From positions 1,178,001-1,242,000 of the forward strand of contig OZ242292.1 of assembly GCA_965207705.1 (NCBI GenBank): a stretch of 64,000 nt of DNA. The letters are read 5' to 3'. Below the pieces are notes generated by a model that was not told the DNA's origin, made no database searches, and worked only from the letters and a program-made list of their open reading frames with translations. This document shows positions 16,567 to 25,608 of this stretch, piece after piece (within the stretch, counting starts at the first letter, position 1; each line of letters starts with the position of its first letter). The DNA comes from JAAOII01 sp965207705. GTDB lineage: Bacteria > Pseudomonadota > Gammaproteobacteria > CBDBNL01 > JAAOII01. The translations under genes and the position numbers were made by a program.

Positions 16567-19044
16567 ATGCTATTATTATCAATTCTTATGTTTTTGGCGA
16601 GTGTCTTTGTTTTTTGCTGGTTGTTGAGTAAGGAGGGGGACAGTTGGCTAATGATTGAGGTGAAAACCGCGGGCTGCTTTATAGTGGCTTTGGCGGCGGC
16701 GATTATATTTGATTTTTTCCCGTGGGTTGTTCCGATATTCGTTGGCATTCCCTTGGTGCTTTTCATTGCCTTCAATCACATTCCCGGCTTGCGCTTTTTT
16801 ATCTCCTCTAAGGTTTTTGCATTTATGAAGCCGAATGTCCCGCGTATTAGTGAAACCGAGCGTTCGGTAATTGATACGGGAGATTTATCCTGGGAGAATA
16901 ATTTATTCATTGGCAGATATGGCAGTGATATGCATAAGGAAGTCCCACTTAAAAAGCTAACTGCTGTTGAGAAGAAGTTTCTTGCCAATGAAACAGAGGA
17001 GCTTTGTAAGCTTTGCTCTACTGCAGAGATAGATAAACATAAGGGGCTGCCACCCGTCGCACTTGATTATATCAAGCAGCATAAATTTTGGGGAATGATA
17101 ATTCCGAGTTCTGCTGGAGGACTGGGTTTTTCCGCCACGGCGCAGGCGGCAATCATCAGCAAGCTTGCGAGTCGCTCTTCGGCGCTCAGCGTTATGGTGA
17201 TGGTGCCTAATTCTCTTGGTCCTGGTGAGTTGATAATGCACTATGGCACGGATGCGCAAAAGAAACATTATCTGTCGCGACTTGCCGTAGGCAAGGAGAT
17301 TCCCTGTTTTGCTCTTACTTCGCAGGAGGTTGGCTCGGATGCTGGCGGGCTTGATGATTATGGCATCCTAACAAGCAAAACAATTAACGGCAAGAAGGTG
17401 TTGGGGTTTAATATGCATTTTAATAAGCGGTATATAAGCTTAGCTCCCATCGCCAGCATAATTGGTGTGGCGTTTCGCGCCTATGACCCGCAGGGGCTGT
17501 TGAGCAAGGCGAGTAAAACTAAAGATGGAGGCGAAGATGGAGATCTGGGTATAACCTGCGCCTTAGTCCCACGCAATGCTGAGGGGGTTGTCATCGGTAG
17601 AAGGCATAATCCGCTGGATGTTTTCTTTCATAATGGACCAATTCAGGGCAAGGATGTTTTTGTCCCGCTTGATAATATCATAGGTGGCGAGAAGATGGTG
17701 GGCAAGGGCTGGCAGATGTTGATGGAGTGCCTGGCAATTGGTAGAGGAATTTCCTTGCCGTCTTTGTCAAATGCTGGAGTGCAGCTCACCAGTTATAGTT
17801 CTGCCGCTTATGCTAATCTGCGCGAGCAGTTCGGCTTGCCGATTGCCAAGTTTGAGGGAGTAGCGGAGCAGCTCGGACAGCTGGCAATTAATTCTTATGC
17901 AGTGCAGGCGCTGGGCAACAATGCTTCGGCAATGGTTGATAAAGGTCTTAAGCCGTCTGTTAGTTCGGCAATAGCTAAATACTTCACCACAGATACCCTG
18001 CGCAATTCCACCAAAAGCGCGATGGATATTCATGGCGGTAAAGCAATTATGAAAGGTCCGCGCAATTATCTGGAGGAGCTCTATCGCAGCATCCCAATCG
18101 GTATTACTGTTGAGGGTGCTAATATTCTTACCAGAAGTATGATTATCTTTGGTCAGGGCTTTTTACGCTGCCACCCCTTCCTCCGTTCAGAAGCTGATGC
18201 AATTACCGCCGATGATACAAAAGAGTTTAATAGATTATTTTGGCTGCACTTTGCAAGAGTGACGCAGGTTAAGACGCGAGCATTGATAGGTGCTTGGAGT
18301 GGCGGCTGGGCTTTGCGCTTGTTTGGGGGTGGGGGCGGCAAAGAAAGCAAGGGGCTAGCACGCCATCATCGCCGCTTGGCTTTACTAAGTACCCAGTATG
18401 CTTATTTGGTGGAAATAGCATTAGCGCTGGTGGGGGGCGCTATCAAAAGAAGAGAGTCCGTATCTGGCAGATTTGCTGATGCCTGGATGGCAATGTGTGT
18501 AGCGACTGCGGCGATTCGTAAATACGAAAATGACGGCGCCCCTAAAGATGCGCTGCCATTATTGGATGCATTACTCACAGAGATGGAACATCGCGCTCAG
18601 AAGGCGTTGCTGGACTTGTTAAATAATATGCCGCTTCCCGCTTTCTTGCGTATTATAATTCCAATGATTCGGATAACATTTTTTCCGTTGGGTAATTATT
18701 ATCGTCCGTCAAGTGATAAGCAGTTGCTTGGTTTGGCAAAGCTTATGAGCGATCCTGATTGGGCGCAACGCAATTTAGCGCCAAACATTTATTGGGGTGA
18801 TGCTAAAAAAGAGGATCCGTTAGCTAAGTTACAAGCTGCCTTTGTTACGGCATTGCCGGTTGGTGCTATTAAGCAACGCATACATGAAGGAAATCATGCC
18901 AAGAAACCAACAGAAACGATGGAAGAATATTTAGCCCGTTTAGTCAAAGATAAAGCAATCACAGCAAGTGAAAGGGACGTCTGGTTAAAGTCGCACAAAG
19001 CAACTCAAGAGATTATTTCAGTAGACGATTTCGCGGAGTTGTAG
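16567..19044 (+). CDS. fadE: Acyl-CoA dehydrogenase, FadE type
   Basis: The 825-residue protein matches the long FadE form of gammaproteobacteria (about 815 residues). There are two or three N-terminal hydrophobic segments, then an acyl-CoA dehydrogenase core with CFALTSQEVGSDAGG (FAD/substrate loop), IHGGKAIMKGP (written DIHGGKAI in the protein) and GITVEGANILTRSM. A C-terminal DUF1974-like extension follows. It catalyses the first alpha,beta-dehydrogenation of fatty acyl-CoA in beta-oxidation at the inner membrane. A glycine-rich insertion (FGGGGGKESKG) sits near residue 587. Its composition is much less AT-rich than the preceding island, marking the return to core chromosome. It converges on phoU. 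Confidence 0.93.
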   Translation: MLLLSILMFLASVFVFCWLLSKEGDSWLMIEVKTAGCFIVALAAAIIFDFFPWVVPIFVGIPLVLFIAFNHIPGLRFFISSKVFAFMKPNVPRISETERSVIDTGDLSWENNLFIGRYGSDMHKEVPLKKLTAVEKKFLANETEELCKLCSTAEIDKHKGLPPVALDYIKQHKFWGMIIPSSAGGLGFSATAQAAIISKLASRSSALSVMVMVPNSLGPGELIMHYGTDAQKKHYLSRLAVGKEIPCFALTSQEVGSDAGGLDDYGILTSKTINGKKVLGFNMHFNKRYISLAPIASIIGVAFRAYDPQGLLSKASKTKDGGEDGDLGITCALVPRNAEGVVIGRRHNPLDVFFHNGPIQGKDVFVPLDNIIGGEKMVGKGWQMLMECLAIGRGISLPSLSNAGVQLTSYSSAAYANLREQFGLPIAKFEGVAEQLGQLAINSYAVQALGNNASAMVDKGLKPSVSSAIAKYFTTDTLRNSTKSAMDIHGGKAIMKGPRNYLEELYRSIPIGITVEGANILTRSMIIFGQGFLRCHPFLRSEADAITADDTKEFNRLFWLHFARVTQVKTRALIGAWSGGWALRLFGGGGGKESKGLARHHRRLALLSTQYAYLVEIALALVGGAIKRRESVSGRFADAWMAMCVATAAIRKYENDGAPKDALPLLDALLTEMEHRAQKALLDLLNNMPLPAFLRIIIPMIRITFFPLGNYYRPSSDKQLLGLAKLMSDPDWAQRNLAPNIYWGDAKKEDPLAKLQAAFVTALPVGAIKQRIHEGNHAKKPTETMEEYLARLVKDKAITASERDVWLKSHKATQEIISVDDFAEL

Positions 19045-19045
19045 G

Positions 19046-19073
19046 AGCTATAGGAATTGCAGGGATTATAGCT
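19046..19073. terminator. Weak bidirectional hairpin between fadE and phoU
   Basis: AGCTATA and TATAGCT pair across 14 bases in the 34-bp gap between the convergent genes. The stem is short and the T-tract poor, so this is only a possible shared terminator. Confidence 0.25.
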
Positions 19074-19078
19074 TTCCC

Positions 19079-19780
19079 CTATTTGCCAAGGAATTTATAG
19101 CGTAAGTGCTCCTGGCTTTTATGCCGAACATCACTGCCTTCAATTAGATAAAGAATATGGTTGCCTATTTGGCGAGTGCACTTGCCAATTCTTTCCAGCG
19201 AACGTAAAATCCAAAAGCAATGCACGGTGCTTTTCACAGTACGCGGTTCTTCAATAATCATTGTAATGCGTGAGCGAATGGCATTTTGAAACTGCTCCTC
19301 CATCTCTCTTTCTTTCAGCACAACTGTCGCTGCCCCAGGCACATCCTTTTTTTGATATGCAATTAATGCTGAACGTAGTAGTTCTACTAGGTTAATAGTT
19401 ATTTGTTTAATGTCGCTAAGGGAAGGGTCTTCGTCCCTGCTGGTGTTTTCAATTAATTTGGTAAGTCCCTGCGAGAGGCGAGCAATTTCATCGCCAATAC
19501 TTTCCAGGTCATCGCCAATACGTCCAGCGCTGATTACAAAGCGCAGGTCGGATGCTGCTGGGCGATATAAAGCCAATAAGTTAACACATTCTTCGTCAAG
19601 GTTAACTTCCAGTTTATTAATGCTTTCTTCAAACTCGGCGGATTTTTTTGGGTCTGTAGGGCTGTTGATATTTTGCGCCACACTGTCCAATCTATCAACA
19701 AGTAAATCGCCCATCTCATGTATGATATCGCGAATCTTGTTTATGTCATCGTCAAAATGACTTGAAATATGTTTGCTCAT
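19079..19780 (-). CDS. phoU: Phosphate-signalling protein PhoU
   Basis: The 233-residue all-helical protein has the two PhoU repeats. The first runs through MGDLLVDRLDSV and YRPAASDLRFVI, the second through KEREMEEQFQNAI and ERIGKCTRQIGNHILYLIEG. It links the Pst transporter to the PhoR/PhoB two-component system and represses the Pho regulon when phosphate is plentiful. It is the last gene of the pstC-pstA-pstB-phoU operon, 25 bp after pstB. Length and repeat motifs are normal. Confidence 0.95.
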   Translation of the reverse strand: MSKHISSHFDDDINKIRDIIHEMGDLLVDRLDSVAQNINSPTDPKKSAEFEESINKLEVNLDEECVNLLALYRPAASDLRFVISAGRIGDDLESIGDEIARLSQGLTKLIENTSRDEDPSLSDIKQITINLVELLRSALIAYQKKDVPGAATVVLKEREMEEQFQNAIRSRITMIIEEPRTVKSTVHCFWILRSLERIGKCTRQIGNHILYLIEGSDVRHKSQEHLRYKFLGK

Positions 19781-19805
19781 AATAATATTATAGGGGGTTA
19801 TTTAA

Positions 19806-20717
19806 TTATCCGTATCTGCCAGTTATGTAATCTTCTGTCATCTTTTGTTGCGGCTTAGTGAAAATATTCCTGGTTTTATCGTATTCAATTAGCTTGCCAA
19901 GATATAAGAAAGCGGCATAGTCAGAAACTCGCGCTGCCTGTTGCATATTATGAGTAACTATTATTATGGTGTAATTTTTCTTTAGCTCATAAATCAGTTC
20001 TTCTATTTTCAAAGTGGATATGGGGTCTAACGCAGAGGCGGGTTCATCCAACAAAATTACATCTGGCTGCACTGCAATGGCGCGGGCAATCACCAGTCGT
20101 TGCTGTTGTCCGCCTGACAGATTCAATGCATTGCTATCTAAGCGCTCCTTTACTTCATCCCATAGCGCCGCGGATTTCAATGACTCTTCCACCACTTGGT
20201 CTAAAACCTTTTTGTCCTTTTCTCCTTGAATGCGTAATCCGTAGGCGACGTTTTCATAAACACTCTTGGGAAAGGGATTGGGTTTTTGGAATACCATGCC
20301 AACTCGCCGCCGTAACTCTGAGATGTTTACGTTTGGGTCATATATGTCACTGCCATCAAGCGATATGCGTCCTTCAATGCGACAGTCCGCAACCAAATCG
20401 TTCATACGGTTGAGGCAGCGCAACAGGGATGACTTACCGCAACCAGAAGGTCCTATAAATGCGGTAACCTTGCGCGGTTCTATATCAATGGAAATATTGT
20501 TCAACGCCGCTGCTGGTTCGCTGTCGTAGTACAGGTGCAATCCCTCAACCTGAATGATTGGGTTCTTGCTTTTTATTGGAGTACTTTTTATGCCTTTTCC
20601 CGCCTCCTGTTTTGCTTGCTCCAGTTGTTGCCCAAGTTTTAATGGTTTCAACACCTTCCTCGGTTTTCCCCGAGTAAGTTGAATCTTGATGTTAGATTTT
20701 GCTTTCTTTATTGCCAT
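19806..20717 (-). CDS. pstB: Phosphate ABC transporter ATPase PstB
   Basis: The 303-residue ATPase has Walker A GPSGCGKSS (89-97), the Q-loop MVFQKPNPFPKS, signature LSGGQQQR, Walker B VILLDEPASALDP and the H-loop VTHN. PNPFPKSVYENVAYG is typical of PstB rather than of other ABC ATPases. It powers phosphate uptake through PstA/PstC at the inner membrane. An N-terminal extension of about 50 basic residues precedes the usual start of the family (IIQVEGLHLYY). It lies 47 bp downstream of pstA. Expression with the operon under phosphate control is expected, but no clear Pho box was found. Confidence 0.96.
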   Translation of the reverse strand: MAIKKAKSNIKIQLTRGKPRKVLKPLKLGQQLEQAKQEAGKGIKSTPIKSKNPIIQVEGLHLYYDSEPAAALNNISIDIEPRKVTAFIGPSGCGKSSLLRCLNRMNDLVADCRIEGRISLDGSDIYDPNVNISELRRRVGMVFQKPNPFPKSVYENVAYGLRIQGEKDKKVLDQVVEESLKSAALWDEVKERLDSNALNLSGGQQQRLVIARAIAVQPDVILLDEPASALDPISTLKIEELIYELKKNYTIIIVTHNMQQAARVSDYAAFLYLGKLIEYDKTRNIFTKPQQKMTEDYITGRYG

Positions 20718-20764
20718 GATTTATTGATAATTTTACAGGGTTTATTTAGTATATATACAGTTAT

Positions 20765-22579
20765 TTAGGATAGGTTTTTAAATTTTTCGCGCAAATGATT
20801 GCGTAACACAATAGCAGAAGTATTAAGCAATAGCACAATCATAAGTAATAATGTCGCAGTAGCATATATAAGTGGTCTTGATGCTTCAACATTGGGGCTT
20901 TGAAACCCGACATCATATATATGAAATCCCAAGTGCATGAACTTGCGGTCTAAGTGAAAGAATGGGAAGTTGCCGTCAATAGGCATAGCCGGCGCCAACT
21001 TGACAACCCCAACTAACATTAAAGGGGCGACCTCACCAGTGGCGCGGGCAATTGCTAAAATCATCCCCGTCATTATGGCGGGGCTAGCTATAGGCAAGGA
21101 GATGCGCAGCAGTGTTTCCAGTTTGGTTGCTCCCAACGCCATGCTGCCTTCTGGCAGGTAGCGAGGGATTCTGGTTAGCCCTTCTTCGGTGGCAACAATC
21201 ACCACCGGCAAAGTTAGCAGCGCCAAGGTAAGCGAAGCCCACAGAATGCCGCCACTGCCATAAGTAGGAGAGGGCAACGACTCCGCATAAAACAAACTAT
21301 CTATGCTGCCGCCAATGGTATACACAAAAAAGCCCAGCCCAAACATACCAAACACTATGGATGGCACTCCAGCAAGGTTGTTAACCGCTATCCGTATTAC
21401 GCGGGTAATCATGTTTTGTTTGGCGTATATATATAAGTAGATTGCGGCAATCACCCCCAAAGGCAGCACAAAGATTGTCATTAGCAGCACCATTAGTACG
21501 GTTCCAAATATAGCTGGCATAACCCCGCCTTCGGTATTGCTTTCACGCGGCTCACCGCTAATAAACTCCACCAGTCGTTCCATATAAATCAGTAGTTTGC
21601 CGCGCATATTTAATTTATTGGTTTGATACAGACGCACTATTTGGGCGAAAGGGATTATACTCTCAACGCCAGTGGCGGTTTTCATAACTAAGTGATATCG
21701 GTTAAGCTGGAGGTTAATTTTTTCAAGTTCATCAGTCGCCTGCTGATACTGATTTTGCAACATAACCCGCTTCTCCTCAATGACGTCCAAGTTATGTTCG
21801 GTCGCTGTTTTTCTCAGCGCTAACCGCCGTTCTTGTAAGCGGAGTTTTTCCAGTCCGTAGTTTACTTTGTCTATGGTCTTTTTCTGAATTCTCTTTGCTT
21901 GCACCGACAGGTCTTGAGAGCGTTTTAGTTGCTGTCGCAAATACTCATCCCACGCACTGCTGGTGTAAGCAATGCTACTGCTGCCATCTATGGAATTAAT
22001 TGCTATTGGCAGCCCGTAAAAATTACCATAAGAAGTTCTTTCAACCAGCATTAAATCTTTATTTTTGTCGCTGGAGATAATATCATCATTGAGAATCCAA
22101 ATAAAGTCGCGCCCGTATTCGCGATTGCCAACCTTAACCAAAGACCTTTCATAAAATGACTTGTCATTTTCTGGGGTATAGCCGCTTTCCAACAAAGTCC
22201 GCCGATTGACCTGCTCGCGGGCATTTACTTCTCCTGCCATTTTGATGGATGTTACTGAGTCCCCCGCTGGTTGACGCACCTCATATATATAAAGTTCCTG
22301 CGGCATAAAATGGGCAAACCCTTTGGTTAGAATTAACAACATTACCGCCCCCACTAAGATAACAGAGACACCAAGCGCGGCGCCAAAAATCCAGATGCCG
22401 TATTCTCCTTCACGAAAGTAGGCGCGCGTTTCCGCTCTTATCTTGTCAGCGCTTTCCTTATCTATGCCCATGCCCTTGCCCATGCTCTTGCCCATGCTCT
22501 TGCCTATGCTCATGCCCTTGCCTATGCTCATGCCCTTGCCCATGCCCATCCTTTTAGTAAAAATATTAGATATTCGCAT
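20765..22579 (-). CDS. pstA: Phosphate ABC transporter permease PstA (long form)
   Basis: The 604-residue protein is the long PstA form. An N-terminal membrane segment, a large periplasmic insertion with a coiled coil (LEKLRLQERRLALRKTA region) and a C-terminal permease domain follow in order. The permease carries the EAA-type loop SMALGATKLETLLRISLP and the substrate-path region ATGEVAPLML. The first 35 residues are an unusual degenerate repeat of MGKGMSIGK units (DNA 22468-22545) of no known function, likely a slippage expansion; translation could start at a later Met in the tract. It overlaps pstC by 14 bp, so translation is probably coupled. Confidence 0.93.
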   Translation of the reverse strand: MRISNIFTKRMGMGKGMSIGKGMSIGKSMGKSMGKGMGIDKESADKIRAETRAYFREGEYGIWIFGAALGVSVILVGAVMLLILTKGFAHFMPQELYIYEVRQPAGDSVTSIKMAGEVNAREQVNRRTLLESGYTPENDKSFYERSLVKVGNREYGRDFIWILNDDIISSDKNKDLMLVERTSYGNFYGLPIAINSIDGSSSIAYTSSAWDEYLRQQLKRSQDLSVQAKRIQKKTIDKVNYGLEKLRLQERRLALRKTATEHNLDVIEEKRVMLQNQYQQATDELEKINLQLNRYHLVMKTATGVESIIPFAQIVRLYQTNKLNMRGKLLIYMERLVEFISGEPRESNTEGGVMPAIFGTVLMVLLMTIFVLPLGVIAAIYLYIYAKQNMITRVIRIAVNNLAGVPSIVFGMFGLGFFVYTIGGSIDSLFYAESLPSPTYGSGGILWASLTLALLTLPVVIVATEEGLTRIPRYLPEGSMALGATKLETLLRISLPIASPAIMTGMILAIARATGEVAPLMLVGVVKLAPAMPIDGNFPFFHLDRKFMHLGFHIYDVGFQSPNVEASRPLIYATATLLLMIVLLLNTSAIVLRNHLREKFKNLS

Positions 22580-25025
22580 ATCTCTTTCTTATTTTGTGAC
22601 GAATAATTTCCGCAATGGTATTGATGAAGAATGTAAACACCAATAACAAAAGCCCGCATAAAAACAAAACGCGAAAGTGCGAGCTGCCGCCCGCTGCCTC
22701 AGGCAGTTCCACCGCTATGTTGGCAGCCAAAGTGCGCATGCCAGTAAAGATGCTGGCGCTCATTACAGGGGTATTGCCAGTTGCCATTAGCACTATCATT
22801 GTTTCCCCAACTGCTCTGCCAAAACCAATCATCAGCGCCGACAAGATGCCACTTAATGCGGCAGGCAGAACTATGCCCATTACATTCTGCATCGGTGTTG
22901 CGCCCAAAGCGTAGGCGCCATTCACCATTAGCTTAGGCACTGAAAAAATTGCATCTTCGGCAATGGAGTATATTGTGGGTATTACTGCCAAACCCATAGC
23001 AGCGCCCACCACCATGGCATTGCGTTGATTATAATCAATTCCTCTATTATTAAGCCAGGAACGGACATCGCCATCAAAGAGGAATAATTCCATTGCTGGA
23101 CTAATTTCTAATAGCAAAAATGTAATAGCAATAATAATTGGGACAATTATAACCACTTCGGAGGTGCCAGTTAATCGCACGAACTTTGTTCTGAGTAAGC
23201 GAAAACACAAACCAAACAGCACAACTGCAACGGGCATTAGCAGTAATATGGTTATTATTCCAGGCAGGTGTTTTTCAAAATAAGGAGCCATGATTATGCC
23301 AGCAATAAAACCAAGAATAACGGTGGGGAATGCTTCCATCATTTCTATGATGGGCTTGATTTTTCTTCTTAATCGTGGTCCCATAAAAAACGCAGTATAG
23401 ATAGCGCCAGCTATCGCCAAAGGAGCGCTGAATATCATGGCATACATGGCGGCTTTTAGCGTGCCGAAAGTAAGAGGGACTAAACTATACTTGGGTTCAA
23501 AGTCATTGTCGCCAGAAGTTGATTGCCAGATATACTTTGGTTTCTCATAGCCCTCGTACCACAAGTCCTTGAAAAGACGGCTGATTGATATGTCGGGATG
23601 GGGGTTGTCTACTGCCAGGACGGTATGCTCGCCATTATATTCGGCAACAATTATGCCATCCGAGCGCGAGGATATAGCCAGGGCGGCGACATCTGCAGCG
23701 CTATTGGCAATCTTGTAATTAATGCTTTGTTTGCCTGAAGGGGCGTTGATGAATATTAGGCGGCCATTTTCCATTAAAACGAGAAAGCTTTTGCTATTGC
23801 GCACTGCGATAATGCGGGTGGATGTTGCAGGGGGGTCGTATGGTTGGGAGGATTGTTGAGCGGATTGCGCTTGCTCAGATGATGAAGATAGATTAGATGA
23901 CGGGGATGCCTGAGATGCCTGAGATGCCTTAGATACTGATGGGGGGAGGGGTAGTTTGAAGTTACGGATATTTTGCAGCAGTAGTTGTTGCCGCAAGTTG
24001 TTCTCCCTGCCGTTCTCCCTGCTGTTCTCCCTGCCGTTCTCTAAGTTGTTTTCTGGGGCGCGCTCTATAGCGGAAGTGCCTGCGGCAGAAGTTCCTGTTG
24101 AGCCCCTCTTTGCAGAGGTATCCCGAGTATCTAACTGCGGCAGATGCCTAACCAAAAACCATTGACGGATATCGCCATGACTATCTGCGCTAACTAATGA
24201 TTCGCTTCCCAACATAATTTCTATATCTTGCAGTTCACTATTTTCGCTGAGGGTGAGTTGTTGAGTAATAGTTGCTAAAGAACTATCGCGATTTATATTT
24301 ATTAGCAGTGATTTGCCGTCTTTGGTCGCAATCACAAAATGGTCTTGGCGGTCAAACAATTGTATAAAGTCGGGCGCAAAATCAATTGACGGCATCTGGA
24401 TTATCTCTTCATCACGACTTATAACACCAGTTATCAGGTTCTCTTGCTTAAAAATCCTTCTACCGCTCAGGCGACCCGCCTCATCAAAAGCAATTATAGT
24501 GGTGGAACGTTCGTCGCTTAAGCTGCTTATTAGTTTAATCGGGGCTTGTGATACTTCAATTAAGCTCTCCCCCAGGGGATAGGTTAAGCTCCCTTTTGTT
24601 ATGCGGCTGTCAGACGTAAAATCATCGGTGAACTCATAGCCAATAGGAAGCACACTGCCACTATCGTCTGTGAGGAACACAAGTTGATTTACTGGCGCAT
24701 CCGCAGAAAAGGCGGCTATGTTTCTGATGGGCAAACGGGATTCTTGCAAGGTAATGCTTCTGCGCAAATCATAAAAAGAAACCTTGCCATCCTTATGTAT
24801 TTTTATGATTACATCATTATGCTCATTAATGTCCACAAATAACAAATTGTCATTGACAGATAAGCTTTGATGCCAAAGCGTTTCTACAGAAGCGCTAGAA
24901 AACAAAGGCACAACTTGACGAAACAAATAAAAGAATACTAATAGGATAAAACCTATAATACTCAATCCGCCGATGGTTATTACTCTGGCGGCTATTTTGT
25001 CAAAAAGAAATCTCCGGGTGCTCAT
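22566..25025 (-). CDS. pstC: Phosphate ABC transporter permease PstC (long form)
   Basis: The 819-residue protein has an N-terminal membrane segment (VITIGGLSIIGFILLVFFYLF) and a periplasmic beta-rich region of about 430 residues. A C-terminal permease domain contains YALGATPMQNVMGIVLP and RAVGETMIVLMATG. It forms the phosphate channel with PstA. The periplasmic region carries two low-complexity inserts: ENNLENGRENSRENGRENN (DNA about 24000-24058) and a Ser/Gln-rich run after SKASQASQASPSS. Both look like slipped short repeats. It is the first gene of the operon; the promoter must lie within 25026-25386. Confidence 0.92.
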   Translation of the reverse strand: MSTRRFLFDKIAARVITIGGLSIIGFILLVFFYLFRQVVPLFSSASVETLWHQSLSVNDNLLFVDINEHNDVIIKIHKDGKVSFYDLRRSITLQESRLPIRNIAAFSADAPVNQLVFLTDDSGSVLPIGYEFTDDFTSDSRITKGSLTYPLGESLIEVSQAPIKLISSLSDERSTTIIAFDEAGRLSGRRIFKQENLITGVISRDEEIIQMPSIDFAPDFIQLFDRQDHFVIATKDGKSLLININRDSSLATITQQLTLSENSELQDIEIMLGSESLVSADSHGDIRQWFLVRHLPQLDTRDTSAKRGSTGTSAAGTSAIERAPENNLENGRENSRENGRENNLRQQLLLQNIRNFKLPLPPSVSKASQASQASPSSNLSSSSEQAQSAQQSSQPYDPPATSTRIIAVRNSKSFLVLMENGRLIFINAPSGKQSINYKIANSAADVAALAISSRSDGIIVAEYNGEHTVLAVDNPHPDISISRLFKDLWYEGYEKPKYIWQSTSGDNDFEPKYSLVPLTFGTLKAAMYAMIFSAPLAIAGAIYTAFFMGPRLRRKIKPIIEMMEAFPTVILGFIAGIIMAPYFEKHLPGIITILLLMPVAVVLFGLCFRLLRTKFVRLTGTSEVVIIVPIIIAITFLLLEISPAMELFLFDGDVRSWLNNRGIDYNQRNAMVVGAAMGLAVIPTIYSIAEDAIFSVPKLMVNGAYALGATPMQNVMGIVLPAALSGILSALMIGFGRAVGETMIVLMATGNTPVMSASIFTGMRTLAANIAVELPEAAGGSSHFRVLFLCGLLLLVFTFFINTIAEIIRHKIRKRYANI

Positions 25026-25386
25026 TAAGCGCTCATAAAAGTATTAGTTACAATATTTAAAAATTAAATCCCCTTCCCGTTGTCATTATAAATGTTATTA
25101 GGGTAATTTTGTGGCTAAAAAAATATACTATATATAAGTAAGTATAATAAATGTCTTATATGTGTGTTTGGGTATGTGTAAAAATTATGTTATATTTTAT
25201 GTTATAGTCCGTTGTAGGTGTTATAATGATACAAGTAGGGGGTTGCTAAGTAATAAGCGGGGGTGTGAGAATATGATAGTAGCGAATAGGTAATGGTGGG
25301 AAAATCCAAAGGTAATGTAGGTAGCATATATGCAATGGCGTATTTTTTTAATATATATAAAATTGCTTTATTTTATTAAAAAATAC
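25026..25386. other. Noncoding AT-rich region upstream of pstC
   Basis: No ORF, tRNA or repeat was recognised. The pstC promoter should lie here on the minus strand. A TTGTCAT at 25080-25086 resembles half of a Pho box, but no second half at the expected 11-bp period was found. Confidence 0.4.
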
Positions 25387-25416
25387 TTGACATTTAATAA
25401 AAAACTCTTGTATAAT
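25387..25416 (+). promoter_or_regulatory. Strong sigma70-type promoter for the 25.4-kb small RNA
   Basis: TTGACA (25387-25392) and TATAAT (25411-25416) are perfect consensus hexamers separated by 18 bp. Transcription would begin near 25423. Confidence 0.85.
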
Positions 25417-25422
25417 GTTCGC

Positions 25423-25529
25423 TATATGGTTGAGAGGTTAATAAATTAATCCCCCCTTCCCCTGATCTTCTTTGCTTCGGTAGAGAAGAGATGGGGGCCG
25501 AGGTCGTATCCTACGGCCTCGGTTTTTTT
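25423..25529 (+). ncRNA. Predicted structured small RNA, about 107 nt
   Basis: Between the consensus promoter and an intrinsic terminator lies a sequence with no meaningful ORF. Bases 25459-25496 fold into a long hairpin: CCCC (25459-62) pairs with GGGG (25493-96), then after a small internal loop TCTTCT (25466-71) pairs with AGAAGA (25484-89). It is capped by C-UUCG-G (25475-25480), a classic stable tetraloop. The terminator stem follows directly. Promoter, compact fold and terminator together indicate a discrete small RNA. A leader/attenuator of the downstream yeiH-like gene (starts 25609) is the alternative. I do not recognise a known family; it is not tRNA, SRP RNA or 6S-like in length and core sequence. 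Confidence 0.7.
25498..25529 (+). terminator. Rho-independent terminator of the small RNA
   Basis: CCGAGGTCGT (25498-25507) pairs with ACGGCCTCGG (25513-25522), a 10-bp stem with one G-U pair and a 5-nt loop. Seven T residues (25523-25529) follow. Confidence 0.92.
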
Positions 25530-25608
25530 ATATAAAATTCCCTCTAATCCTCTTTAATTATTCAATAATTCTTCCTTAAATCCTTCCCTATTCTGTTAAA
25601 ATGCGTCA

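Noticed and set aside
25080..25098. Possible Pho box upstream of pstC
   Set aside because: Only one half (TTGTCAT) is good; the next similar hexamer is at a 12-bp rather than 11-bp period and the orientation is wrong for pstC.
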